Source: Mesostigma viride
Taxonomy: Eukaryota > Streptophyta > Mesostigmatophyceae > Mesostigmatales > Mesostigmataceae
Assembly: GCA_009746045.1 (NCBI GenBank)
Contig: RPFO01001440.1
Span: forward strand, 1 to 54,335
Direction of reading: 5' to 3'
DNA length: 54,335 nucleotides
Shown: piece by piece, positions 42,083 through 50,139 of the stretch
Layout of the letters: each line of letters opens with the position of its first letter
Position numbering within the stretch: the stretch's first letter is position 1
Translations under genes and position numbers: made by a program
Notes under the pieces: model-generated
Database searches by the model: none
What the model saw: only the letters and a program-made list of their open reading frames with translations
What the model was told of the DNA's origin: nothing

Positions 42083-42639
42083 CTGGAGAGGTTGGATGTT
42101 CTTCTCTCCGTGTTTTTGGAGAAGTCTATCCACGATCTTGGTCGAGAGAGGTTCTCGTCGCGTGCCGTTTTTTTTGTCGACGAGAAGGCTATCCACGACC
42201 GATGGTCGAGAATGTCGGGAGGGGGCGTCTTAAATTTGTTCGATGGTCGGGCGGGGTTTAAGAGGGGGGAGTTTGGATAGTCTTCTTTTGGTAGTCTTCT
42301 TTTTGGGTATGAAAGGGAAGTATTTTATGGCATAAGGAAAATTTTCAGGGGGGTATAGGGTATAGGGTGTAGGGTATAGGTGGAGTAATAGTTTGGCGGG
42401 GGGGTAAAAAGAAGTCTATCCAAGAGAAGGCTATCCACGACCAACGGGCGAGAATGGCTGGAGAGGTCGTCTTAAATTTGTTCGATGGTCGAGCGGGGTT
42501 TGAGAGGGGGTGAGTTTGGATAGTCTTCTCTTTTTTTTCCTGGTGACGGATGCGGGCCGGTGTTGGCGGGGGTTTTGTTGGATAGTCTTCTCTTTTTTGG
42601 TCGGTAGAAGGCTATCCAAGTCGGGGCCGTGTTGAGAGC
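42083..42639. repeat. Iteron block, third diverged copy
   Basis: Same eight GAAGnCTATCC motifs in the order F F R F F R R F and nearly the same spacing as 38,112-38,669, while the sequence between has many substitutions. It contains TTAAATTTGTTCGATGGTCG twice and a TATAGGG-rich stretch at 42,353-42,383. It ends at GCCGTGTTGAGAGC, as does the arm copy, and lies upstream of the 42,707 gene. Confidence 0.85.
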
Positions 42640-42706
42640 GTTCGAGCGGTGCTGTGCGCGCGCGTTTTAAAATTATGTGCGCTTTTTTGTATACGTGTTT
42701 CGCGCG

Positions 42707-43303
42707 ATGGTATCGTCCGATCGTTGCGGTGCGTTGACGGGCAAGGGCGGCCGGTGCGGGTGGCAGACGTGGGGCGGCAGGAGCGCGTGCCCGCACCACG
42801 GGAGGGGCGCGCCTAGGCGCGGGGGGCGGTCGGGCCGCTCTCACCGGGTGGGCGCGCCCAGTCTCGACATTCTCCGTTTCCGCGGTGTGTCGAAGGCGCT
42901 GGGGAGGATGATGGTCGGGCAAGCCCCCGCTGTCCCTTCCAACAAGTCTGATGAGATAAGGGGTCGATGGAGATCTGCTGCCGCCGCCAATGCCGCCAGG
43001 CTGACACAGGCTGACATTGCTGCCATGGCTGCCGCCGCTAACCCGCGTGGCGGATGGGAAGCCGACAAAGACGGTGACATATTTGCCGACGCGGAAGGTG
43101 ACGAATTTGAGGACGCCGAGGGTGTGCCTGCAGTTTACGAAAACAGCGAGGATGACGACGATTACGAGGACAGGTTCACCAAGAGAGCGGGGTACGTGCC
43201 TATGTACGTGCCGATGTACACCGGCGCCCGCGTGCTGCCTAAGCGGGGCGGACACACAACGGGGGCGCGCAGGGTGAGGGGGCGATCACGCACGAGGAGG
43301 TGA
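42707..43303 (+). CDS. Virus-like protein E, N-terminal Cys/His motif and acidic C-terminus
   Basis: ATG at 42,707, 12 bases after GTATAC (42,689-42,694); an upstream GTG at 42,677 is less likely. 198 residues. The N-terminus DRCGALTGKGGRCGW...CPHH has the C-x8-C-x-C-x-x-H pattern seen in many short viral zinc-binding modules and also in the 45,634-46,863 protein. Then comes an Arg/Gly-rich stretch, an Ala-rich helix (about 85-120), an acidic run (DGDIFADAEGDEFEDAEG, EDDDDYED), and a basic tail (RRVRGRSRTRR). The alternation of basic and acidic blocks suggests nucleic-acid or virion packaging interactions; function not known. Confidence 0.65.
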   Translation: MVSSDRCGALTGKGGRCGWQTWGGRSACPHHGRGAPRRGGRSGRSHRVGAPSLDILRFRGVSKALGRMMVGQAPAVPSNKSDEIRGRWRSAAAANAARLTQADIAAMAAAANPRGGWEADKDGDIFADAEGDEFEDAEGVPAVYENSEDDDDYEDRFTKRAGYVPMYVPMYTGARVLPKRGGHTTGARRVRGRSRTRR

Positions 43304-43448
43304 AAATATATATTCATTTAAAAAATAAATAATAGCACGTTTATCACCTAGTCGCGCTGTACATAAAACGCGGTGAGGGACAGTGCTCAATGAGCTGCCT
43401 GTCACGCTTCAAACAACTGCTGAGTGAGCGAAAGGCGCTATCGACCGC
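43304..43448. terminator. AT-rich gap between convergent genes
   Basis: AAAATATATATTC and TTAAAAAATAAATAATAG (43,304-43,335) lie between the ends of two convergent genes. AATAAA is present for the upstream gene. A bidirectional 3' processing site is plausible. Confidence 0.4.
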
Positions 43449-44348
43449 TCAGGACCTGAGACCGGTCCTGCGCCTGGGCTGCGGGACGTTGTCCACGCAC
43501 ACCACCTCCGTCTCGGGAGAGGCGTCCGCACCCTTGCGCTTCCTCGCGCCGCCCTCCAGGGCAGCGAGCTCCCCCGTGGCCTTCTCGACGACGATGCACT
43601 TGGCGTTGTGGGCGCGGAAGATGGTGATCTCGCCCACAGACCGCACGCTGGCCACGTGGGCTATGGCGGTCAGGTGGGGGTTGAAGACGAAGTAGGGGAA
43701 CTGCAGCCTGGCCACGTGCTCCTTGCGGCGGTCCTCGTGGAGGCACAGGGGGCAGTCGATGTCGTCGGGGCTCTCCTGCTCGACCAGCACGGTCATCATG
43801 CAGCCGTCGCAGACGCCGCCCATGTGGAAGTGCGGGGCCGTGTCCATGTCCACCTTGGGAGAGTACACGTTCTCCAGTCTCTGGTCGCACAGGATGCACA
43901 CCTCGATGCTGTCCATGCCCTCGTCCCCGTGCGCCTCGTGCTCCGCCTGCCAGATGGCCTCCTCGAACTTCCTGTCGCCCCTGCCGCACGGAGGGATGAT
44001 GCGGACCTCCTTGGCGGTGTACTTCTTAACCGCCTTCTTGGCCAGCGCCTCGATGTCCAGCCTCTTCTTGAGGGTGTACTTGCGGACGGCCTCGTGGCAC
44101 TGGTCGCAGACGTCCGCCTGCCTGACCATGGGGCCGCAGGTGTAGGCGGATATGAACCTGAGCTCGTTGCAACTCTCGCACCTGATGGTGGGGGGGTGAG
44201 GATCCTTTCCAGGGTTCTGCTTCTTCCAGTCCTCCGCGAACTGCACGTTCGTCACGTTCTTGAAAAGCTTTTCCCCGGTCTCCGGGTTGTAGATGTAGTG
44301 AGCCTCCGGCAAACCCAGACAGGCGCCATGGAAATGTTCGGCGGGCAT
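43449..44348 (-). CDS. Virus-like RING-type Cys/His protein F
   Basis: 299 residues, intact. First zinc site: Cys57, Cys60, Cys71, Cys81, Cys84 (CESCNELRF ... CDQC). Second: Cys151, Cys154, His173, His175, Cys180, Cys183, Cys199, Cys202, spacing C-x2-C-x18-H-x-H-x4-C-x2-C-x15-C-x2-C, close to a RING finger with His at the third and fourth positions. Between them is a Lys-rich helix (KKRLDIEALAKKAVKKY). The C-terminal 80 residues are hydrophobic then Arg/Lys-rich. RING-type ubiquitin ligases are common in large DNA viruses, so an E3-like role is likely but unproven. Convergent with E, divergent from the coiled-coil gene. Confidence 0.65.
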   Translation of the reverse strand: MPAEHFHGACLGLPEAHYIYNPETGEKLFKNVTNVQFAEDWKKQNPGKDPHPPTIRCESCNELRFISAYTCGPMVRQADVCDQCHEAVRKYTLKKRLDIEALAKKAVKKYTAKEVRIIPPCGRGDRKFEEAIWQAEHEAHGDEGMDSIEVCILCDQRLENVYSPKVDMDTAPHFHMGGVCDGCMMTVLVEQESPDDIDCPLCLHEDRRKEHVARLQFPYFVFNPHLTAIAHVASVRSVGEITIFRAHNAKCIVVEKATGELAALEGGARKRKGADASPETEVVCVDNVPQPRRRTGLRS

Positions 44349-44559
44349 GATTTCTGATGCGAAAATGTACTGTAAATGTCACCTTTATGGAGCCTCGGGC
44401 TTTAGAATGGGCACTCGGGCGAAAAAGGAATGGCTTCCGGGGACTAGGAATGATGGGTGGTGGACTGGGATTTCGGATGGCTGGGCGCTGGTGGTTTGGT
44501 GTGTCTGGGGAGGGTTGGCAACACACTTATGATGGCACTTGGCCAGTGGATCTGTGATC

Positions 44560-44815
44560 TGTAGAGATCTTGGATCTGCCACATCATATGCCACATCAGA
44601 GATCTCGGATCTGCCACATCAGAGATCTGCCACATCAGAGATCTCGGATCTGCCACATCAGAGATCTGGCACATCAGAGATCTCGGATCTGCCACTGCCA
44701 CATCAGAGATCTCGGATCTGCCACATCAGAGATCTGCCACATCAGAGATCTCGGATCTGCCCCGTCACTTGCCACGTCACAGATCTCTGGTATGCCACGT
44801 CACAGATATTGGATG
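44560..44815. repeat. AGATCT-rich interspersed repeats upstream of gene G
   Basis: Short units AGAGATCTCGGATCTGCCAC and AGAGATCTGCCACATC alternate, giving about ten TGCCACATC and many palindromic AGATCT sites, fading to GCCACGTCACAGAT at 44,776-44,810. They lie between divergent genes F and G. Confidence 0.85.
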
Positions 44816-44839
44816 CCCCATGCACACAGGCCTGGCCAT

Positions 44840-45373
44840 ATGGTGGACAAAGAGACCAGCAACTGTGAGAGAGACATTTCGCCCGCAATCCGCCCGAAGT
44901 CGGCGATGGAGAACACAAGCAGTTCTGATGGTGGGGGCAGCTCTGATGGCAGCGATTCTGACAAGGAAAACATGCCACCGTCGCAATGTGTTAAGGTGCT
45001 AGACCCCTCACATGAAGTGGGAAATCGAGTTGTTCGATTGAACGAAGGGCCTCTCCCATCCAGGGTTTTTGTCCCAAGGGAGTTTGTGACCACTGTTCAC
45101 TCCCAATTCGCGGACATGAGAGACAAGATCGAGGGGGTGATCACAAAGCACAAGAAGGAAAGGGATGCCACCCGAAAGAGACACGAAAGGGCGAGGAACA
45201 AGCTTGCCAGCCAGGTCAATGACCTGAAGAGGGTCGTTTCGGAGAGGGACGACGCCTTGAAATTGATGGAGCTGGCCCTTACCAACCACAAGGCCAGCAT
45301 CGACAATCTCAGGACCCAGCTGGCCGCCGCCAAGACGGATTTGGCAAACGCGAAGATAGCATCCAAGGGTTGA
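44840..45373 (+). CDS. Virus-like coiled-coil protein G
   Basis: I start at ATG 44,840 (MVDKETSNCERD), right after the repeat array; 44,906 (MENTSSSDGGG) is the alternative. 177 residues: a Ser/Asp/Gly-rich N-terminus (SSDGSDSDKENMPPSQC), a middle with RVFVPREFVTTVHSQFADM, then a continuous charged helix (about 100-172) with heptad spacing (HKKERDATRKRHERARNKLA, VNDLKRVVSERDDALKLMEL), a clear coiled coil. The ORF open upstream to 44,570 only reflects the repeats. Followed 64 bases later by gene H. Structural or scaffold role inferred. Confidence 0.65.
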   Translation: MVDKETSNCERDISPAIRPKSAMENTSSSDGGGSSDGSDSDKENMPPSQCVKVLDPSHEVGNRVVRLNEGPLPSRVFVPREFVTTVHSQFADMRDKIEGVITKHKKERDATRKRHERARNKLASQVNDLKRVVSERDDALKLMELALTNHKASIDNLRTQLAAAKTDLANAKIASKG

Positions 45374-45436
45374 GAAACCAAATCCTACATTGGTAAACAA
45401 TAAATAAACTTTGGTTTACTGTAACGTTGATAAAGC

Positions 45437-45627
45437 ATGTCCACATCTAGCATAGAGAACGTTGCTCCCGTACAGGAGGGCCTGGGCGATTTGAAAAGGA
45501 CGGAGCATCTGGACCCCACCGCCCCCGTTGTGTTTGCCCCCCATTGGTGTCCAGGCCGGAGCTGGTCGTCCCGGTCGTGTTTGCCGTTGTCGTGATCGCC
45601 CTTTTGGTGGCGACCATGAGCCACTGA
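45437..45627 (+). pseudogene. Small membrane protein H, C-run frameshift
   Basis: ATG at 45,437 begins MSTSSIENVAPVQEGLGDLK and reaches TAPVVFAP at a six-C run near 45,535-45,541. With one extra C the reading continues PLVSRPELV and into a C-terminal span VVPVVFAVVVIALLVATMSH, stop at 45,625-45,627, about 63 residues. As given, the frame breaks and the span is lost. Tail-anchored single-span proteins of this size are common in virions; that is inference. It lies seven bases from the end of the convergent gene I. Confidence 0.5.
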
Positions 45628-45633
45628 CGCACC

Positions 45634-46863
45634 TCAGTGCCTGCGCGCGCGCCGTCTGTTGATTCGCCTCTGACCGGCGCCGTGGCCCGGCGCAGGTGCA
45701 GGCGCAGGTGCAGGCGCAGGTGCAGGCGCGGGCGGGGGTGGAGGAGGGGGTGGAGGAGCCGCGTTGATGGCGGCGGCGACGACCTGCACGGGGACCCCCG
45801 CGGCGCGCGCTGTAGACAGGAGGTCGTTGGACGCGGCCACAAGATTTGCTCGGTTCCGTTGTCGGATAGCCGTCGCCCGCAGAGGGCCTATGCCGGCCCC
45901 TAGCGGCTGGCGCACGACGCGCAGGGCATCCTGGAACCTGGCCAGTCGCGCGGAATACTCGACGTCCCGTGCTTCCGGGGGGATAACGGGAAGGACTTTC
46001 TTCGCCCGGTTGCCGTGCCCGCAGCAGGTCGAGGGTGGCGGGGGCGGGGGAAGGGGCCTTGGGGGGATGGAGGGGGGATGGAGATTCGGGGGGGTCAAGG
46101 GGGGCAGATGCGTCTCGCCTTGGGCAGTCACGTCGTTGTAGTAGTCAGGATAACTAATGCCGGCCTCAAAGGCCGTCCTTGCAAGGTCGCCCATAGTGCC
46201 CTCCACTCGATCATTGTTCCTTTGGCGGCGACGTCTGGCATAAGATGCAGTGGCAGGTCTACCGCGTACCATAATTGGCTGCCTCGATTCCTCGACGGCG
46301 TCTGCCAAGCTGAGCAAGTCCATGTTGTACTCCAGGTCTCGAAAGCGCCCCGGTGTGCCATTGGGCTCTTTTTTCGCTCTCATGCTGTGATATCTATAGC
46401 GCCCCTGTGAGATCGATCGAGACCTGGCACGCCCGATTCGTCTCTGTGCGGCGGCGTGTCCTGTAGGGGGTGCTGGTGGCGGGCGACTTACATCCCACAT
46501 GTCGTTGGCAACGACACCGGGACCGATACCGGCAGCGACGGCGGTAGCTACGAGGTTGTCTTCGGCGTCTTCTGTGCGCTCTTCGTTCCGCCGGCGGGTA
46601 TTTCGTTGACGCGCAGGTCCACCAGTGACCGGGCGCCTCGACTCGTTAACGACATCTGCGTAATGGTTCAAGTCCATGCCGTACTCGATGTCCCCGAAGC
46701 GGGGTGGTACAAAACCGTTGGGGTTTTTCACAGCCCGCATGCCGTGATAGACAAGGCCCCTGTTTCTGGTCGCGTGTTGGGTGCACTTGTGTGCCCGGCC
46801 GCCCCCCCGCCGTCTGCACCTCGTCCCACTTTTTGTAATGACCGTGCATTGGTATGAACCCAT
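45634..46863 (-). CDS. Virus-like protein I: Cys/His module plus three tandem repeats
   Basis: 409 residues, intact. The N-terminus YQCTVITKSGTRCRRRGGGRAH...CTQH is a Cys/His module like that of protein E. Three copies of a repeat of about 75-80 residues follow: (1) YHGMRAVKNPNGFVPPRFGD, IEYGMDL, ADVVNESRRP, TAVAAGI; (2) YHSMRAKKEPNGTPGRFRDL, EYNMDL, ADAVEESRQP, RTAFEAGI; (3) GNRAKKVLPVIPPEARDVEY, QDALRVVRQP, STARAAGV. Linkers are Pro-rich (PPRPLPPPPPPS) and the tail has PPPPPPPPPPAPAPAPAP then RRINRRRARRH. I know no named domain for the repeat; a virion or DNA-binding structural protein is possible. Confidence 0.7.
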   Translation of the reverse strand: MGSYQCTVITKSGTRCRRRGGGRAHKCTQHATRNRGLVYHGMRAVKNPNGFVPPRFGDIEYGMDLNHYADVVNESRRPVTGGPARQRNTRRRNEERTEDAEDNLVATAVAAGIGPGVVANDMWDVSRPPPAPPTGHAAAQRRIGRARSRSISQGRYRYHSMRAKKEPNGTPGRFRDLEYNMDLLSLADAVEESRQPIMVRGRPATASYARRRRQRNNDRVEGTMGDLARTAFEAGISYPDYYNDVTAQGETHLPPLTPPNLHPPSIPPRPLPPPPPPSTCCGHGNRAKKVLPVIPPEARDVEYSARLARFQDALRVVRQPLGAGIGPLRATAIRQRNRANLVAASNDLLSTARAAGVPVQVVAAAINAAPPPPPPPPPAPAPAPAPAPAPAPGHGAGQRRINRRRARRH

Positions 46864-46894
46864 TAAGATTAGTACATTAACGTTATATAATTTA

Positions 46895-47781
46895 TTAAGA
46901 CGCTTTTATCCTCTTGTCCCTGTTCCACGCCTGGTTCTCAAGCATGAGTCGTTTGTTGTTTGCCGCAAACTCGGGGCCGCGGTACTCGCGAGCCTCCTTG
47001 TAGTGACCCAGCTTTTCTAGCCCAGGTGCCAGCATGTCCACTATGGAGAGGGCCGACTTCTCGGGGTCGCCCCCTTAGACACCATGGCCTTGTGCTGCTC
47101 GTGGAAGAATATCGACAGACCGCACATCCCGTCCGTGAAGGTGTCGCGAGTGGCCTGGCTCTTCTCCGTGAGCCCCTGGTCCTTGCGGTAGTCTGCCGTT
47201 TGATCGTAGCCCGTCGCCAGCTTGTTGGAACTGTTGTTGACGGCGGCGTACACTCGAGCGGGCACCGGCTTGGCGCTGCTCTCCTTGATGGCGCGCATGT
47301 CCAGCTTTGTCTTCTCGCAGCTCTTGATGCGAGGGGCCTCCAGCACTTGCTGGCGAGGGAGAGGCACGAACTCCTCGCCGGTCCTGTCGCGGTACCGGTC
47401 GTGCAGGTCCTGGATGAGCGCCGGGTCGGCGTCGAGGTACCTCTCCAACAGCACGGCCATAGAGTGGCGGAAGGCGGCGGCCTTCTTGCATGGCAGTATC
47501 TGAATTATCCTGATGGCACCTCGTCGGTCCGTGACTGGGGTCTCTCGCTGACCGGCACCGGGAAACTTGAAGTTGTCCAAATGCTGGACAACCTCATCCT
47601 CCTTCCAATCCTTTGCCAAATCGCCGAATACCTGCCTGGGGTTCTTCATGCCCGTTGACGAGATGAGGTCAAACACGGATATCTTGCCATCTGGCGTCAC
47701 TCTGATCTTGCCAGCAAAGGGGTCCTCCCCCGGCACGCCGCGCGAAGGCTGCAGATACCTCACAAGTGTTTGGGACGCCAT
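46895..47781 (-). pseudogene. Bro/KilA-like protein J1, frameshifted near the C-terminus
   Basis: Starts MASQTLVRYLQP at 47,781. The core (about 20-125) has DGKISVFDLISSTG, FKFPGAGQRETPVTD, IRIIQILPCKKAAAFRHS and LLERYLDADPAL, the pattern of Bro-N/KilA-N-like DNA-binding proteins found in DNA viruses and mobile elements. The frame stops at 47,041, but one extra base in the five-C run near 47,068-47,072 extends it through KSALSIVDMLAPGLEKLG to a stop at 46,895, giving about 295 residues and a C-terminus like that of paralogue J2 (both end in a basic helix and Ala-Ser). Divergent from 47,918. Probably regulates viral or host transcription; inferred. Confidence 0.65.
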
Positions 47782-47890
47782 GGCCGTTTACTTGTGTCGG
47801 AGAAATGTTATCCGCTGAGATAAGCGCGCCATGCTACCAGGTAATCACTGCAAATGATCCATCCGGCTCAGTAAACATATATTTGCGGAA

Positions 47891-47898
47891 TATAAAAA
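47891..47898 (+). promoter_or_regulatory. TATA-like box of gene K
   Basis: TATAAAAA 20-27 bases before ATG 47,918, within the 136-bp divergent gap J1/K. Confidence 0.5.
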
Positions 47899-47917
47899 CA
47901 CACGCGTATATTATAAC

Positions 47918-48334
47918 ATGGCGGCAAAGAAAACGCGCACCCCACGACGCACTCGTACGGTGCACCGCGCACACCGCTCCCGAGCCGCTGCGGTGCTGAC
48001 GCCGGCCATGGAGCATAATTACCACGCCGCATCGGGGATGCTGTCGTATCGTTTCGGCGGGGCGTTGGAGGCATTGTCGAAGGCGAAGGTGTCGGCGAAG
48101 GGCGATGTCCCCCCTGATCAGTACAGGAGAGATCTCCGGGAGGCCAATGCGGTGGAGCGGAACCTGCGGCGGTCGTGGCTCGTGTCTATGGATAAACTGC
48201 GCCGACTGAGAGAACAAGGCGCGGGCATCCTTTATAGAGGGCCGGACGCCATCGTCGATTGGGTCATGAGAGCCGCCAAGACCGTTGTCATGCCTGGTAG
48301 GCGGGGACTCGCGGGTAAGCGTAAACGTTCCTGA
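47918..48334 (+). CDS. Basic virus-like protein K
   Basis: 138 residues. N-terminal 25 residues are Arg/Lys/Thr-rich (KKTRTPRRTRTVHRAHRSR), the middle is helical with acidic and basic residues (DQYRRDLREANAVERNLRRS, MDKLRRLREQGAGI), and the end is basic again (RRGLAGKRKRS). Net charge is strongly positive, as in viral DNA-condensing or core proteins. No family recognised. First of three same-strand genes (K, L, M) separated by 35 and 76 bases. Confidence 0.65.
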   Translation: MAAKKTRTPRRTRTVHRAHRSRAAAVLTPAMEHNYHAASGMLSYRFGGALEALSKAKVSAKGDVPPDQYRRDLREANAVERNLRRSWLVSMDKLRRLREQGAGILYRGPDAIVDWVMRAAKTVVMPGRRGLAGKRKRS

Positions 48335-48369
48335 TTAAAAAATATCGGTTAGTTGTATACGCAATACGG

Positions 48370-48669
48370 ATGCCTGTCGGGAGCAAAGCTGACGTCATGA
48401 ATGGCAGGGCGACCAGGACGAGCGGAGGGCTTACGAGCGGCGACCTGGTGCGGAGGAAGGACGGCCGGGTTGTTTCGAAGGCCAAGAGCGAGATAGGGGC
48501 GCAGAACCCGTGGGCCAAGTTCGTGAAGAAGGTGCACGCGGAGACCGGTGGCTCGCTGAGTGACGCGATGGTGGAGGCAAAGAGACAGTTGGACGGTTTG
48601 ATGAGGGAGCGCGGCCTCGCGAACACCGCCGAGAACCGCCGCGAGGTCCTGTCCAGCCTCTCGCGTTAA
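48370..48669 (+). CDS. Viral-type small DNA-binding protein L
   Basis: 99 residues. GLTSGDLVRRKDGRVVSKAK followed by SEIGAQNPWAKFVKKVHAE resembles the 'L..xDLxxNKxGKxVSKKxSxxGKK ... W..AVxxAR' small basic proteins widely present in Nucleocytoviricota genomes, which I recall from chlorovirus- and marseillevirus-like gene sets. The 'NPWxxFVKKV' part also recalls HMG/YABBY boxes. Probably chromatin-like binding to viral DNA. GTATAC lies nine bases before the ATG. This is the best single protein marker for viral origin of the block. Confidence 0.6.
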   Translation: MPVGSKADVMNGRATRTSGGLTSGDLVRRKDGRVVSKAKSEIGAQNPWAKFVKKVHAETGGSLSDAMVEAKRQLDGLMRERGLANTAENRREVLSSLSR

Positions 48670-48745
48670 CCCGGCTCTTTCCCCGTCGCGGCTGTCCGGC
48701 CTCGGTCACAAAAAAAAAACGGAGGTAGGTTCTATATCACTCGCG

Positions 48746-49126
48746 ATGGGTATGTTTATGTACGATTTTAAGAACCTCTTCAAGGTCGGCCTGCTGATCG
48801 GTTTGGCGCACGTGATCGCCACCTGGGTGCGGGTTAAGCGGGAGAAGTTTCGCCTGAAGGCAAACATCCGGTCGACCGTGTCCATCTCGTGGATTCTGGG
48901 TCTCAGCGGGCTCGCCTACGTGCTGTACAGGAACTTCCGCGACAAGGCCTACGCCTACGACACGCTGCCGTGGAAGATCTGGAAGGGTTTCTGGACATCC
49001 GGGGGTGCCAGTTTGTCCTATTCCATGCTCATGACGGGCGGGTCGGCTCACTTCTCTAGCCGACCGGTTGCCGAGGTGGTGGAGGCGACGGTGTCGGAGG
49101 CGACGGCCCCGACCACGGCCGCGTAA
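48746..49126 (+). CDS. Virus-like membrane protein M
   Basis: 126 residues. A first hydrophobic helix (FKVGLLIGLAHVIATWV, about 11-28), a basic loop (RVKREKFRLKANIR), a second span (VSISWILGLSGLAYVLYRNF, about 44-62), an aromatic stretch (YDTLPWKIWKGFW) and an Ala/Thr/Val-rich tail. Two spans with the positively charged loop between suggest a hairpin in a virion or host membrane. It starts 15 bases after a run of A residues (48,710-48,719) with CTATATCACTCGCG before the ATG. No family recognised. Confidence 0.65.
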   Translation: MGMFMYDFKNLFKVGLLIGLAHVIATWVRVKREKFRLKANIRSTVSISWILGLSGLAYVLYRNFRDKAYAYDTLPWKIWKGFWTSGGASLSYSMLMTGGSAHFSSRPVAEVVEATVSEATAPTTAA

Positions 49127-49269
49127 CTTTGAGACCGGAGCGGGTGGCGCCTAGATCTCCGCCCCCTCGACCTGGGTCTGGGCCGCGGTCTCGGCCTCGG
49201 CACGGGCACAGGGATGGGGATGGGGGTGGGGACGGGGACGGGGATGGGGACGAAACGGGCGGCTGTCAT
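49048..49269 (-). CDS. Possible Pro-rich small protein
   Basis: 73 residues starting two bases after the stop of the upstream minus-strand gene N: MTAARFVPIPVPVPTPIPIP, then alternating Arg-Pro. The last 27 residues overlap the end of M in antisense. The regular PVP/PRP pattern comes from a GGGGAnGGGG sequence repeat, so it may be a repeat artefact. Confidence 0.25.
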   Translation of the reverse strand: MTAARFVPIPVPVPTPIPIPVPVPRPRPRPRPRSRGRRSRRHPLRSQSYAAVVGAVASDTVASTTSATGRLEK

Positions 49270-49271
49270 CG

Positions 49272-49874
49272 TTAGAGACAGTCGTCATTTATGTCACGCC
49301 CGAGGCGCACAGACTCGCTCCATGACTTGTGGGATGGCAGATTCTTGTTCTCCCCGTTGTAAGTTCCTATGAGCTCGTAGACGGTGAAGTCCTTGCAATA
49401 GTCGTGAATGAGGCGACGGTACGCGGGAGGGAACGAGTACGGCCCTATCTGCAGTTGGTCGAGGGGCGGAACGGACTTGTAGAACTCGGGATCCTTGTAC
49501 GGCCTTTCCAGGTGAGCCCGTATCACGCGCACTTCAGGGCGGCGGATGTCGATGTATGAATCCCAACGCCTCCAAGTAAGGGGACTCGCGCCACTCGCGC
49601 ACTTCGGTCCGCGGTAGAACTCGACGCTGAATGGCACCTTTTTGTGGAAAAGCATGTCAATTATGCGGTTCATGTGACAGTCTTCCAACGTTTCGTCATA
49701 CGCATTGAAAACGAGGCAGTAGCGCCCCAACTTGTCTATGAACCCTTGCGTCCCCTTTTCAAAATCGTTGTGAAGAGAGCCGCTCAGGTTGAGCCAGAAC
49801 CCCTCCGCCGTGCCCGCTTCGGTCTCTGAAGGCATGAGGCGCTCTAGGGACACGACTGGATACGACATGCTCAA
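49272..49874 (-). CDS. Unknown virus-like protein N
   Basis: 200 residues, intact, mixed composition typical of a folded globular protein: MSMSYPVVSLERLMPSETEA, GFWLNLSGSLHNDF, YCLVFNAYDETLEDCHMNRI, WDSYIDIRRPEVRVIRAHLE and LGRDINDDCL at the end. No signal peptide or membrane span. I recognise no family. The upstream region on the minus strand is AT-rich (TTATAATAATTTTATAATC, about 49,880-49,900), a probable promoter, and it is divergent from gene P. Confidence 0.65.
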   Translation of the reverse strand: MSMSYPVVSLERLMPSETEAGTAEGFWLNLSGSLHNDFEKGTQGFIDKLGRYCLVFNAYDETLEDCHMNRIIDMLFHKKVPFSVEFYRGPKCASGASPLTWRRWDSYIDIRRPEVRVIRAHLERPYKDPEFYKSVPPLDQLQIGPYSFPPAYRRLIHDYCKDFTVYELIGTYNGENKNLPSHKSWSESVRLGRDINDDCL

Positions 49875-50139
49875 GTGAATGATTATAAAATTATTATAAC
49901 CGAGGCGCGCGGGTGCTGGGTTAGCCTATTGACGCATTATAGATTCGACCGCGCGGTATATTCGAGCCACTTGCCGCCGGGCGTGATCAGGCGGTCGCCA
50001 ATAAATACCAGGAGTCTACTATAGAATAGTACACTTCCGACTATAAATACCGGGACTGGCGACCGAGCGGCGGCCTCTCACCACACGGGCGGTGTGGGTA
50101 CATCCGCGCGCGGATTGTCTGGACGTACACTGAGTAGGA
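49875..50139. promoter_or_regulatory. Divergent promoter region N/P
   Basis: Two ATAAATACC boxes (49,999 and 50,043) flanked by the inverted pair GCGGTCGCCA / TGGCGACCG (49,991-50,000; 50,056-50,064). TATAAATA at 50,042 is the likely TATA box for gene P, and an AT-rich tract near 49,890 the one for N. Confidence 0.45.

Noticed and set aside
43608-44357. 249-codon plus-strand ORF
   Set aside because: Antisense to the Cys/His protein F, whose paired zinc motifs are clear.
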